Assembly (NCBI GenBank): GCA_946122785.1
Contig: CAMGYJ010000002.1
Coordinates: forward strand, 37,080,495-37,144,494
DNA from: Linum tenue
Lineage: Eukaryota > Streptophyta > Magnoliopsida > Malpighiales > Linaceae
DNA: 64,000 nucleotides
Direction of reading: 5' to 3'
In this document: one piece after another, positions 54,773 through 64,000 of the stretch
Numbering within the stretch: the first letter of the stretch is position 1
Layout: each line of letters starts with the position of its first letter
The notes under the pieces: model-generated
Databases searched by the model: none
The model's input: only the letters and a program-made list of their open reading frames with translations
What the model was told of the DNA's origin: nothing
Translations under genes and position numbers: made by a program

Positions 54773-55364
54773 TAGGGTTGCAAATGAGCCAAGCCGCTCG
54801 CGAGCAAATCGGTGTTCGAATCGGAAAAAACTCGTTCGACACTCGACTCGTTCTTTAACAAGCCGACTCGCGAGCCAACTCGTTAGTAAACGAGCCAAGC
54901 TTGAGCCAGACCATGCTCAACTTGATAAACTTGCGAGCTAGCTTGATTTGGTGGCTTGTTGAGCTAAGCTCGCGAGCTGCATTGTTTAGAGCATGTGTAA
55001 GGATGGATTACTCTTATGAACATGAACATTATCTAATTAATACGGATGTGTATGGAAGTTAGATGTTATTTTTAGTTTCAAGTGTTCTTTTTATCATTTT
55101 AATTCTTATGTTTACACATTTTTCAGCAAGAATGATTTCAAATCGAGCTCATCTTGAGCCGAGCTTATACTGAGCTTGACAAGCTATGTTAATGAGCATT
55201 TAGCGAGCTCTACCAAGTCGAGCTCGAGCTATATTATTTTTATTCAAGGCGAGCTCGAGCTCGACCTGGACTATCAAAATTCGAGTTCGAGCTGAAAAAT
55301 TTATAAACGAGCCGAGCTTAAGCTAAGCAAAAACTCGACTCGACTCGGCTCGTTTGCAACCCTA
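54773..55364. mobile_element. hAT-type MITE with GAGCTCGAGC-rich interior
   Basis: 592 bp. Ends TAGGGTTGCAAATGAGCC and, inverted, TAGGGTTGCAAACGAGCC, flanked by a perfect 8-bp duplication ctttgaag (54765-54772 and 55365-55372). The interior is dense in GAGCTCG/ACTCGACTCG words near both ends. It split the 5' arm of a conserved hairpin; the duplication restored that arm on the right side. Confidence 0.88.
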
Positions 55365-55365
55365 C

Positions 55366-55506
55366 TTTGAAGCCTTTTTATTACCAAATTCCTACAGTTT
55401 GAGGGCTTCAAACACTTGTGGATGAATGATTGAATGTTGACCTACATTGAGACTCTTTTGGAACCTAAGATGTATGCTGAAAATTTAAAATTTTAGGGGT
55501 TCCAAA
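55366..55506 (+). promoter_or_regulatory. Two tandem copies of the conserved 3' hairpin (relic E)
   Basis: First: tttgaagcc (55366-55374) with ggcttcaaa (55404-55412), inner caaa/tttg. Second: tttggaacc (55457-55465) with ggttccaaa (55498-55506), inner AT-rich stem. Arms differ from A, B and C, but pairing is kept. Confidence 0.68.
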
Positions 55507-56605
55507 CACATTTGTCTCATGCATGATTTCTACTCAATGTGCTTTGAAAAGTTTGGTGTTATGATAGCGTGCATTATAGGGAGTAGTGTGGTTCTATGAA
55601 GATTATGATCATAAGTGGCTTTACTTCTATTTCCTCTTGGATGTGTTAATATTATTTACTATCGAGGTTAGGACATATGTGCGAGACTCTCTCCTCGAAT
55701 TTTGGACTCCAAAAAGTTTTGAAGAAGGTGCTATAATTTGAAAAATAAGTGTTCTCACGTGAGAGGTAACTGTGCATAGTGTTTGAGTTAAGTCGTCAAA
55801 GGGCTTTTCTCTTAGTCCGAAGTGCTATTTGAGGATATGTGTTTGGGGTTCAGATAGCTTTTTTGCGTCCAACGATCATTATTTTCTACCTTTCACCCCT
55901 TACACCTCTCATCCTTACGGGACTTGTATGAAAGGAGATAGTGTGTCTCTGCACAAGTCAAGAGACCTCAATTCTGGTTTTTACTTCACATGTGTTGCAA
56001 CCCTTCTGGCATTGAGACGAGAATGCATGTTGAGAATTGATGCCTGAGAGATAGGACTCATGTCCACCTCTTCACTTTATTGAAAGGAAGAGTTGCTGAG
56101 TGCAAAATATGTGCATTTTTATTATGTGTATCGAGGTTAGGTTGTTAATGATGTTGGTTTGTTATTACGTCTATCTCAATACACCATGATGGCGCCACTT
56201 TTTTTATTATTATTTTTGTTATTAATCATATGCCTTTCTTTTATTTTTAATTATGATTTTCTGCCTCATATATGCTACCTTTGCATCTTTTGGGAGTATA
56301 TGGAGATGACAGGAATTTAAGCTTTTTGATTATTCTCTGCATATAACTTTACTATGTGCAATGATAGTTGTGGGAATTGCGGTATGAGTCATCCAGGCAA
56401 AAATAATTACTCGCAGCTCAAACGTACTAATCAATCATCTAAGCAAAGTTGTGACTTGATGGTGCATGTGGGAGGCTTTGGGTTAACTGCATATTCTTTT
56501 AATAATAGACCTGGATTTCTTTTAGATTATTATGTTAAAATGACTCAAACTTTACAGTAAATTATTAATTTGCCCAATCTTTTCAAAAATGGCTATTTTG
56601 GTATA

Positions 56606-58350
56606 AAAATTAGAGTTAATACCACTAAAAATATAAACTTTTAGCATAATTTTTATTTACATTACATAACTTCAATAATTACAGTAATAGTCCAAACTAT
56701 TGGAATTCAGAGTCATTTGTGTTACAAATTTTTGTTGACTGTTAAAATTAACAGTTGAATTAACGATAGTCAACTTATGTTTAATGTTGCTAATGTGACG
56801 CTTAGGTGTCTCACATGTACGTGTCACGTAGAAAATTAATATTTAAAAAATAACTTTTTGTGAATAAATAATTAATATGCATTTTTAAATAATTTAATTT
56901 AACGAATCTTTTTCTCGATACTTTTTTCCCTCCTCCCTAATTGCCCCCAATTCGTCATCGACCTGACTCATTTTACCCGACCTATTTGACCTATTTTGAA
57001 TGGGTAATACCATCCCATAGGCAGGGCGGGCGAGCATGGGTAAGCTCATCGACCTGACATGCCTTGACCCACCCCATTATCGAATCGTTTTCCTCTAATT
57101 ACACGTCCTTTACTAAAATTGTTTTGGATTTTACTTTTATACTTATGATTTTAGCTATAGTAAAGTTGTAAATATGTGAGAACGTCAATTTTTAAATAAT
57201 TTTCTACATTTATCATGTTATATTTTGTTTCTTGATTTTTGTAATGAAAAATGAATATTTTTATTAAATTAGATACACATATGGGTAGACCTGCCCCAAC
57301 TCGCGCCTCACGATTGAGATAGAGGGTAATAGGGTGGGTCTCGAGACCTACCCTAGCTCGGGAGGAAAATAGTTAAATTAGTTACAATAGTTAATTGATG
57401 CTGAAAATTAGGGCACATCTAATTGATAATAGTTGGTAGAAAGATCTTGTGTTTGGATCTTGGCATCCTCATTTGTTAAACACATGGTATTAAGATTTGT
57501 ACAAACTTTAATTCCATATAAGCTGATTTTCTTATACGGGGGTGTTAGTATACGATATAAAATATTATTAATAAACCTCACCCAACAAATCGGGTCATTG
57601 ATACTAAGTTTCTTGACAAAGAATACACTTCGAAAGCAAACGAGTAACTAAATCATGAATAATTTTTTTGTATAACATTCATTATTAAACCTCTCTCAAC
57701 AACTCGAGTTATTGATACTAAACGACTCTTGATAAAAACAAAAACAAAAACAAAAAATATTTGAAAGCAAATGACTAACTAAATTATGAATAATTATTTG
57801 GTATACAAAAAGTGATATTCTTAATAGTTTTGACTATTTTAATTTATAAAAAAAATTTGAACATAATATTATATTGGAACAATTAAAAATTTTACAAAAT
57901 ATTTTATCATTTTTTTTTAAGTGAACCCATTCTAAATAAAATCCTAACTATGCTCCTAGCCCCGACCTACCCCATTGGCATTCCTTCTTTTCTATCTTCT
58001 TTGCCACTGATTAGTTTATCCGTCTGTTGCTCCTGTTAATTGATGCCCTTGAAGATTCTCTGATTTTGTTGTTCATCAATACGTTCTTTGCTTCTTTGGA
58101 TTTGGTTGTGCGAGCTAAGGATGGTTGCGCTCTCTTGTGCACGCCCTCTAACAGAAAGCAATCTCATATTCATACATGACAGAGCTCCTTGTAGAAGTTA
58201 TTTGTTTTGGTTGTGGATTGCCTAATGTGTAGAGTAGTAATTGTTGAATGTGACTCAGAGGTCTCAAATCGACATCTATAACCAAGAGCCATTATAAATA
58301 TGATAAGCGAACCTATCGTTCGAGAGTACCCCATTGATGTATGTTGTATT
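56606..58350. other. AT-rich intergenic DNA with repeat fragments
   Basis: 56606-56860 resembles one terminal repeat of the Mutator-like element at 20907 (gttaataccacta, then blocks like gttgactgttaaaattaac and a cacgt-rich stretch), with no partner found. 57430-57625 is a diverged copy of the SINE-like repeat at 40662-40875, followed by a partial second copy of its tail to about 57790. No gene recognised. Confidence 0.4.
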
Positions 58351-59230
58351 TGTTGAGTGAAGTTTGTCAATGAAGGAAACAATCGAAAGGAAATCAAGTC
58401 ACATAAGGCAACTCTCAAGGAAGGAAAGGAAGAGCAGAATTACAGGAAATCAAATCATCATTCAGCAACGGCTAGGTCAAGAAAAGGAGAACTATAAAAG
58501 CTCATACTAAGAGAAGCAAGCTAAGGTTCTCGGCGAAAAGATTTGAAACAGAAATCTGAGTGTATTCAGAGTGTTTTGAATTGAGAACCTAAGCTAGCTA
58601 ATCAGGGAGATAGCGAGGGTTTGAGGGTGTTCTGATCAGGGAGATTATTCACCTTAGTGTGCTAGACTGAAAAGCAGGGAGCTGATCTGTTCTAGTTGTG
58701 TCAGTATAAACAAGAAACGAGAAATCGTGCTAGTGGTTAAGTAGGGATTCTCAAGAGGAGATATCCCTACCGTGGATTAGTCGATATTGGGATACTTATT
58801 CTCCCAATATCGGATACCACGTAAAAGTGTGTGTATTGTTCATTTGCTGCTTGCTGTGCTTTCTGTTATTGCTCTGTTTCGATTTGGTTGTTCAGGTTCA
58901 GCGAAGCACCAGAAGCAGAGGAGTGAACGAGGTTGAAGAAGAGGTGTTGTCAGCAGGCTTTGGAGTTGGTACACGATCAAGCCCATCACCGTTGGAAATA
59001 ATCATTTGGGCCTTAAGCCCATTCCACTAGTAATAACCTAAAGTCTTGATCCAATTCGCCTTTATTCATTTCGTATTACAACCTTGAAGTAAGAAACTGA
59101 AAAATCAATCATCAACCAGAATCTCTTCACTTGGTTCGCAATCGTGCCGATTAGGGTTTTGCAGGTGTTGAATTTCATCACCCAAATCCAGAAGAAGTAG
59201 GCAGCTGGTCTCGCGCTCGACCCACCTACA
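58351..59230 (+). repeat. 5' LTR of the SIRE-like element
   Basis: 880 bp, TGTTGAG...CCTACA, with TGT/ACA inverted ends. The start is chosen by the TGTTG word and length; the other LTR is not available for comparison. Confidence 0.65.
58493..58500 (+). promoter_or_regulatory. TATA box in the SIRE-like LTR
   Basis: tataaaag within gaactataaaagctc; transcription of the element would start about 30 bases downstream. Confidence 0.6.
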
Positions 59231-59232
59231 CG

Positions 59233-59244
59233 TGGTATCAGAGC
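59233..59244 (+). other. Primer binding site (initiator tRNA-Met)
   Basis: TGGTATCAGAGC two bases after the LTR, complementary to the 3' end of initiator tRNA-Met, as usual for copia. Confidence 0.88.
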
Positions 59245-59283
59245 CCGGCTCCGGCGTCTCAGGCTCAACCGCCTCCGGAGAAG

Positions 59284-60921
59284 ATGAGCTCGGGATCGGC
59301 ATCAGCTGGGATCTTCATGGCCGACGGGTTTTCACAGACCCGCCCACCGCGTTTCGAAGGAGTACACTATGGCTATTGGAGAAACCGAATGGAGCTGTTC
59401 ATATGCTCTACTGATCCAGATCTATGGAACATAGTATTGGACGGTCCGCTTGAAGTCAAGGAAACTCGTGGGAAGTGGACAGAGGAAGATAAGAGGAATT
59501 TCCAGCTCAACTCAAAGGCAACCAATCTAATGTACTGTGCTCTAGGGCCAGAGGAGTATCATCGAGTGACGGGATGCAAATCAGCTAAGGAGATCTGGGA
59601 AAAGTTGCAGATTGCACACGAAGGAACATCTCACGTCAAGATTTCCAGGATAAACAGTCTCAAACAAGATTTTGAAGCATTCGTTATGAAGCCAGAAGAA
59701 TCAATCAAGGACATGAACGAGAGGTTCACAACCATTGTGAACAGCCTGAGGAATCTGGAAGTGGAATACACTAGCGCCGACTTAGTTCGCAAAGTTCTCT
59801 GGGCGCTACCCAAGAGATGGACACCTAAGGTCACAGCAATTGAGGAGTCCAAGGACCTCACCAAGCTTAGTTTGGACGAATTGATTGGGTCTCTTATTAC
59901 TCATGAAGACAAACTAAGAAGAGAAGAGCTGGAGGAGCCAAGAAAGGAGAAAAAGGGGATAGCGTTTAAGGCTACCACTCAAGATGAAGAATTGGAGTGT
60001 TTGGAAGATATGGAGGATGATGAGCTTGCTATGCTAAGCAAGCATGTGGCAAAGCTTCTCAAACTTCGAAGAGAGAAGAAACGAGGAGTCTTCTCCAACC
60101 GATCGAGGGATGGTGATTTTGACAGAGAAAGCAACAAGGGAGGAAGGCAAGGACTCAGAAATCGAAGAGATGGAGGAAGCAATGAGAAACCACAATCCCA
60201 AGCTGGTTGTTTCAAATGCGGGAAGACAGGGCACATTAAAGCAGAGTGCCCACTAGGTAAGAAAGAGAGAGCATACGCAGCAACTTGGAGCTGCAGTGAG
60301 GAAGATGAAGAGGATGATGAAACCATCCCCAAGCATAGTGCATACATGGCCATTGACGAGTACGAAGGAGAACATTCCCAGGTAACTGCCTATTACTCTG
60401 ATTCTGGTAGTGATGATGAACTGCTAGATGAAACTATCAGAAACATTCAAAACGAATTCATAACTGTGAAAAGCAAGTACATTTTAATTAAAGCTAGTCA
60501 TGAAAATCTACTGAATGAATCTGATAAAATAAAGGCTGAGAAGATTAGAGCAGAACACGAGGTTCAGAGTCTAATGAATGAAAATACTAAGTTGAAAGAA
60601 CAACTTGAGGCCACCAGGGCAGAATTATCTAAGATTAAGAATCATAACAAACCAAAGCCAGTAATCATAAGAAAACAAGAGGCTCATGGAAGTCATGAAT
60701 GTTTTTACTGTCATCAAGCTGGTCACTACATAGCAAATTGTAGAAAACGTATTACTAAGGAAAACAGATCAAAACAAGTTAGATACATAAAATCTGAAAA
60801 CTCTCATAACAGATTAAGTCAAGTTAGAGACAAATGCTCTGAACATATACATAATGGTTACACAAACCTAACTCAGTCCAGAAGAGCAACTAAGCTAGTC
60901 TGGATACCTAAATCTAAATAA
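59284..60921 (+). CDS. SIRE-like gag polyprotein segment
   Basis: 545 codons, open. Residues about 18-60 form the DUF4219-like start (PRFEGVHYGYWRNRMELFI), and about 75-215 the UBN2 gag core (FQLNSKATNLMYCALGPEEYHRV..., KISRINSLKQDFEAFVM, LWALPKRWTPKVTAIEE). Zinc knuckles are CFKCGKTGHIKAEC (about 318) and CFYCHQAGHYIANC (about 478). An acidic stretch lies between them, then a likely coiled coil (about 400-455, KYILIKASHENLLNESDKIK...). Ends KLVWIPKSK at TAA 60919-60921. Gag packages the element RNA. The first ATG 39 bases after the primer site was taken as start. pol follows in the same frame. Confidence 0.9.
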   Translation: MSSGSASAGIFMADGFSQTRPPRFEGVHYGYWRNRMELFICSTDPDLWNIVLDGPLEVKETRGKWTEEDKRNFQLNSKATNLMYCALGPEEYHRVTGCKSAKEIWEKLQIAHEGTSHVKISRINSLKQDFEAFVMKPEESIKDMNERFTTIVNSLRNLEVEYTSADLVRKVLWALPKRWTPKVTAIEESKDLTKLSLDELIGSLITHEDKLRREELEEPRKEKKGIAFKATTQDEELECLEDMEDDELAMLSKHVAKLLKLRREKKRGVFSNRSRDGDFDRESNKGGRQGLRNRRDGGSNEKPQSQAGCFKCGKTGHIKAECPLGKKERAYAATWSCSEEDEEDDETIPKHSAYMAIDEYEGEHSQVTAYYSDSGSDDELLDETIRNIQNEFITVKSKYILIKASHENLLNESDKIKAEKIRAEHEVQSLMNENTKLKEQLEATRAELSKIKNHNKPKPVIIRKQEAHGSHECFYCHQAGHYIANCRKRITKENRSKQVRYIKSENSHNRLSQVRDKCSEHIHNGYTNLTQSRRATKLVWIPKSK

Positions 60922-60957
60922 GTGTAGTCATTCTTGCAGACCTGTCTCCAAGTGGGC

Positions 60958-63900
60958 ATGGAGGGCAGCGTTTGGATACTCGATAGTGGTTGCTCACACC
61001 ACATGACTGGTAACAAAAATCTCTTCTCAAAGCTAACTTTTGAAAACAAAGGAAAAGTATTTTTCGGAGATAACTTTAGCACAGAAATACTAAGAAAAGG
61101 TACAGTAGGCACTGTTCCATCTATTAGCAATGTGCTACTAGTAAAAGACTTAAAACATAATCTGTTGTCTATTGGACAGCTCTGTGGAAATGAAAACAGG
61201 GTAGTTTTTGAACAAGACAAATGTTTTGTGGAAAACATAGTAAGTCACAAGCCTATACTAACTGGAAAACGAAAGGGAAAACTTTTCACAATTGATCTTG
61301 AAGACAAATCTGCCTTTAATGAAACATGTCTTGTTTCTCTTGACAAGAATGATCAGTTTGAGTGGCATAGGAGGCTTGGACATGTAAGTATAGGAGTCTT
61401 GTCAAAATTAGTAAATCTTGGAATTGTTAGGGGGATTCCAAAACTTCTGAGCAAGAGAGAATTCTTCTGCGATGCTTGTGCAAAAGGAAAACACTCCAGA
61501 ACCTCTTTTAAAACTAAACAAGTAATTTCTACTTCCAGAACCTTGGAATTACTTCACCTAGATCTGTTTGGTCCTAGCAATGTCAAGAGTCTAGGAGGTA
61601 AGCACTATGCCTTTGTAATTGTAGATGATTACTCAAGGTATACTTGGGTACTGTTTCTTGCTACAAAGGACGAGGCATATCAAAACTTTAAAGATTTTGT
61701 AAAACGTGTAGAAAATGAAAAACTTTCAAAAATAGGAAGTATAAGAAGTGATCATGGAGGAGAGTTTGTATCTGAAAAATTCGAAAGGTTTTGCAATAAG
61801 AAGGGAATAACTCACAATTTCTCAGCACCAAGAACACCACAACAGAATGGTGTGGTAGAAAGGAAAAACAGAACTCTAATTGACATAGCTCGAACAATGC
61901 TGAATGACTATGGAACAGCTAAGCAATTCTGGGCAGAAGCTATTAATACAGCATGTTATGTCACAAATAGAGCACTCATTAGGTCCAAGCTCAATAAGAC
62001 TCCTTATGAACTCTGGAAAGATAGAAAACCTAATCTAAGTTACTTTCATCCTTTTGGATGCAAGTGCTTTACCTTAAACACCAAAGACCACTTGGGAAAA
62101 TTCGATTCTAAATCTGATGAATCAATTTTTCTTGGATATGCTGTAAACAGCAAGGCTTATCGCATCTTTAACAAACGGACCCTCAAAGTGGAGGAGTCCA
62201 TTAATGTGTTATTTGATGAGACTTTTAGCAAGTGTGCAGACAGCATTGATGAGGATGATGACCTAGGTCTGGGGACATCACACGTGAGCCATAACAATCA
62301 AACAATTCAGGAACCAGAAACTATACAACCTGTGGAGGAAAACAGCACAGAAGAGAAAGACCAACATCCTCAGGCTCCACCCCACATTGTTCGAAGGCAT
62401 CCTCCTTCCCTCATCATTGGAGATCTCAGTCGAGGTATGACCACTCGCTCTAGAGCCTATGCTGAACACACTGCATTTGTAGCTCAATTTGAACCTAAAT
62501 GTGTTGATGATGCCATTAAAAATGAATACTGGTCAGCAGCTATGCATGATGAAATGAACCAGTTTGCTAGAACCCATGTTTGGGATTTAGTTCCCAAACC
62601 TAAAGACCGAATAATTATTGGAACCAAATGGATCTTTAGGAATAAAACTGATGAACTTGGAATCATAATTAGGAATAAAGCTAGGTTAGTAGCTCAAGGC
62701 TACTGTCAGGAAGAGGGTATTGACTTTGATGAAACGTTTGCCCCTGTAGCTAGACTAGAGGCCATTCGATTACTTTGTGCTTATGCAGCTTCTAGGGGTT
62801 TTAAACTCTACCAAATGGATGTCAAAAGCGCTTTCTTAAATGGGGAACTAAAAGAAGAGGTTTATGTCTCACAACCTCCTGGTTTTGAGGATTCAGAACA
62901 TCCAGATTATGTTTTTAAACTCAACAAAGCATTGTACGGACTTAAGCAGGCTCCTAGAGCCTGGTATGAGAAACTTAGCCACTTTCTAACTGAAAAAGGG
63001 TTCCATCGTGGGCAGGTGGACAAAACTTTGTTTATTAAAAATGAAAATGAACACACTCTTCTGGTTCAAGTCTATGTTGACGACATAATTTTTGGCTCCA
63101 CAAGTCAAAAATTATGTACTGAATTTGAGAATGATATGAAAAATGCCTTTGAAATGAGTTTGATGGGGGAATTGAACTATTTTCTTGGTCTGCAAGTAAA
63201 ACAGACAAGTCAGGGAATCTTCATAAGTCAGTCAAAGTACTTGACAAACATGCTGAAACGTTTTGACCGTGAAAACTTAAAAATAGCCTCCACACCCATG
63301 GGATCTACAGTTAAGTTAACTCAGGATGAGTCTGGAACACCAGTAGATAGCAAAAAATTTCGTGGTATGATTGGATCTCTTTTGTATCTTACTGCCAGTC
63401 GTCCAGACATCATGTATAGCGTGTGTGTCTGTGCTAGGTTTCAAAGTAATCCTAAAGAGAGTCATATGTCAGCCATAAAAAGAATCTTTCGTTATCTGAT
63501 TGGAACTCCTACTCTTGGTCTTTGGTACTCCAGTTCATCTAGCCTAAACTTAGTCAGTTACAGTGATTCTGACTACGCAGGCTGTGTAGTGGATCGAAAA
63601 AGTACCTCTGGTGCCTGTCATTTTTTAGGTACTTCACTAGTGTCATGGTTTAGTAAGAAACAGAGTTCAGTAGCATTATCTACTGCTGAAGCTGAATATA
63701 TAGCGGCAGGCTTCTGCTGCACGCAAGTGCTCTGGATGAAATACCAGCTCGAGGACTATGGTCTTCAACTAGGGTCTCTGCCTATCTTGTGTGACAACAC
63801 AAGCGCCATAAACATGACCAAAAACCCTATTCAACACTCCCGTACCAAACACATAGAGGTTAGGTATCATTTCATAAGAGAACTAGTTCAGGAGGGTAAA

Positions 63901-64000
63901 ATTCACTTAGAGTTTGTTGGAACTGACTCACAGTGGGCTGACATATTTACTAAACCCTTGCCAGTCGACAAATTCTCTCCCATTCGGCGAGAACTTGGGC
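60958..64000 (+). CDS. SIRE-like pol: protease, integrase, RT, RNase H (3' end outside)
   Basis: Reading from the ATG at 60958, no stop occurs to the last base (1014 codons), in the same frame as gag and 36 bases after its TAA. Protease: [14 protein letters not shown] at the start. GAG-pre-integrase: [13 protein letters not shown]...[11 protein letters not shown]. Integrase core: [30 protein letters not shown] (D, D, E). [48 protein letters not shown] and catalytic [10 protein letters not shown] (about 63074). RNase [28 protein letters not shown], ending [13 protein letters not shown]. The enzymes look complete. An additional TAG at 60925-60927 lies between gag and this start, so pol expression needs readthrough or internal initiation, or the copy is defective there. 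Confidence 0.92.
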   Translation, partial: MEGSVWILDSGCSHHMTGNKNLFSKLTFENKGKVFFGDNFSTEILRKGTVGTVPSISNVLLVKDLKHNLLSIGQLCGNENRVVFEQDKCFVENIVSHKPILTGKRKGKLFTIDLEDKSAFNETCLVSLDKNDQFEWHRRLGHVSIGVLSKLVNLGIVRGIPKLLSKREFFCDACAKGKHSRTSFKTKQVISTSRTLELLHLDLFGPSNVKSLGGKHYAFVIVDDYSRYTWVLFLATKDEAYQNFKDFVKRVENEKLSKIGSIRSDHGGEFVSEKFERFCNKKGITHNFSAPRTPQQNGVVERKNRTLIDIARTMLNDYGTAKQFWAEAINTACYVTNRALIRSKLNKTPYELWKDRKPNLSYFHPFGCKCFTLNTKDHLGKFDSKSDESIFLGYAVNSKAYRIFNKRTLKVEESINVLFDETFSKCADSIDEDDDLGLGTSHVSHNNQTIQEPETIQPVEENSTEEKDQHPQAPPHIVRRHPPSLIIGDLSRGMTTRSRAYAEHTAFVAQFEPKCVDDAIKNEYWSAAMHDEMNQFARTHVWDLVPKPKDRIIIGTKWIFRNKTDELGIIIRNKARLVAQGYCQEEGIDFDETFAPVARLEAIRLLCAYAASRGFKLYQMDVKSAFLNGELKEEVYVSQPPGFEDSEHPDYVFKLNKALYGLKQAPRAWYEKLSHFLTEKGFHRGQVDKTLFIKNENEHTLLVQVYVDDIIFGSTSQKLCTEFENDMKNAFEMSLMGELNYFLGLQVKQTSQGIFISQSKYLTNMLKRFDRENLKIASTPMGSTVKLTQDESGTPVDSKKFRGMIGSLLYLTASRPDIMYSVCVCARFQSNPKESHMSAIKRIFRYLIGTPTLGLWYSSSSSLNLVSYSDSDYAGCVVDRKSTSGACHFLGTSLVSWFSKKQSSVALSTAEAEYIAAGFCCTQVLWMKYQLEDYGLQLGSLPILCDNTSAINMTKNPIQHSRTKHIEVRYHFIRELVQEGKIHLEFVGTDSQWADIFTKPLPVDKFSPIRRELG

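Larger units (their letters stand above)
54481..56560 (+). repeat. Relic of Athila-type 3' non-coding sequence (E)
   Basis: Contains the PPT-like motif, two copies of the conserved hairpin and nearby blocks in the order found in A and C, but no LTR, gag or pol. Split by an hAT MITE. Short ORFs inside are not considered genes. Confidence 0.55.
58351..64000 (+). mobile_element. SIRE/Maximus-like Ty1/copia element, runs off the window
   Basis: 5' LTR 58351-59230, primer site 59233-59244, gag, then pol open to the last base. The large gag with a coiled coil and two zinc knuckles, and the long LTR, fit the SIRE/Maximus lineage. The 3' LTR and any envelope-like ORF would lie beyond 64000. Confidence 0.88.

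Noticed and set aside
58170..58418. 82-codon minus-strand ORF next to the SIRE-like LTR
   Set aside because: It crosses the LTR boundary, so it is not an independent gene.
1..64000. CRISPR arrays, bacterial operons, rRNA genes
   Set aside because: None seen; the 42-bp minisatellite has no spacer structure and the DNA is clearly plant nuclear.

Overview
The window looks like a stretch of nuclear DNA from a flowering plant, probably a eudicot and probably gene-poor heterochromatin. It holds plant-type LTR retrotransposons (Ty3/gypsy Athila-like elements with tRNA-Asp primer sites; Ty1/copia elements with initiator tRNA-Met primer sites), L1-type LINEs with plant ORF1 (DUF4283), hAT- and Mutator-like MITEs, and Helitron-like termini. 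I recognise no host protein-coding gene, rRNA gene or canonical tRNA gene. The base composition between elements is AT-rich. The species cannot be named from this sequence.

Left part (1-24708). A ~1.1 kb foldback MITE with a perfect 9-bp target duplication (1889-20237) was split by a decayed Athila-like element, A (2255-19505). The 3' LTR of A was later split by a young non-autonomous element on the minus strand, B (13775-19455), whose LTRs differ by about five changes in 1480 bp. This gives a three-level nest. It is followed by a Mutator-like element whose interior resembles captured host sequence (20907-22624), a ~1 kb minisatellite with a 42-bp unit, and part of a dead LINE, H (24005-24708).

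Middle (24709-40600). Element C (24709-33231) is a second Athila-type element. It has matching TSDs, keeps gag and protease but has lost reverse transcriptase and integrase, and sits inside LINE H, whose remainder resumes at 33237. A solo LTR, D (26120-27446), with its own TSD lies just after the primer site of C. Next comes a full-length LINE, F (34271-39030), with two intact ORFs, a poly-A tail and a TSD, then an hAT-type MITE (40138-40579).

Right part (40600-64000). A degenerate copia element on the minus strand (40876-46122) has its 3' LTR abutting a tRNA-like SINE-type repeat. Then come head-to-tail Helitron-like units carrying a 5'-truncated LINE (48052-49908), an AT-rich stretch with nothing recognisable, a relic of Athila 3' non-coding sequence split by another hAT MITE (54668-56560), and finally the 5' LTR, gag and most of pol of a SIRE/Maximus-like copia element that runs off the end of the window (58351-64000).

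The most interesting signals are non-coding and shared by the Athila-type elements. (1) Each LTR family carries a cluster of CG-centred palindromes in the same position but with family-specific arms. (2) A long hairpin in the 3' non-coding region recurs in at least four copies and shows compensatory base changes. (3) A hairpin, with a GNRA-type loop in B and C, sits immediately before the polypurine tract in all three elements. These look like maintained RNA or DNA control elements rather than coding sequence.
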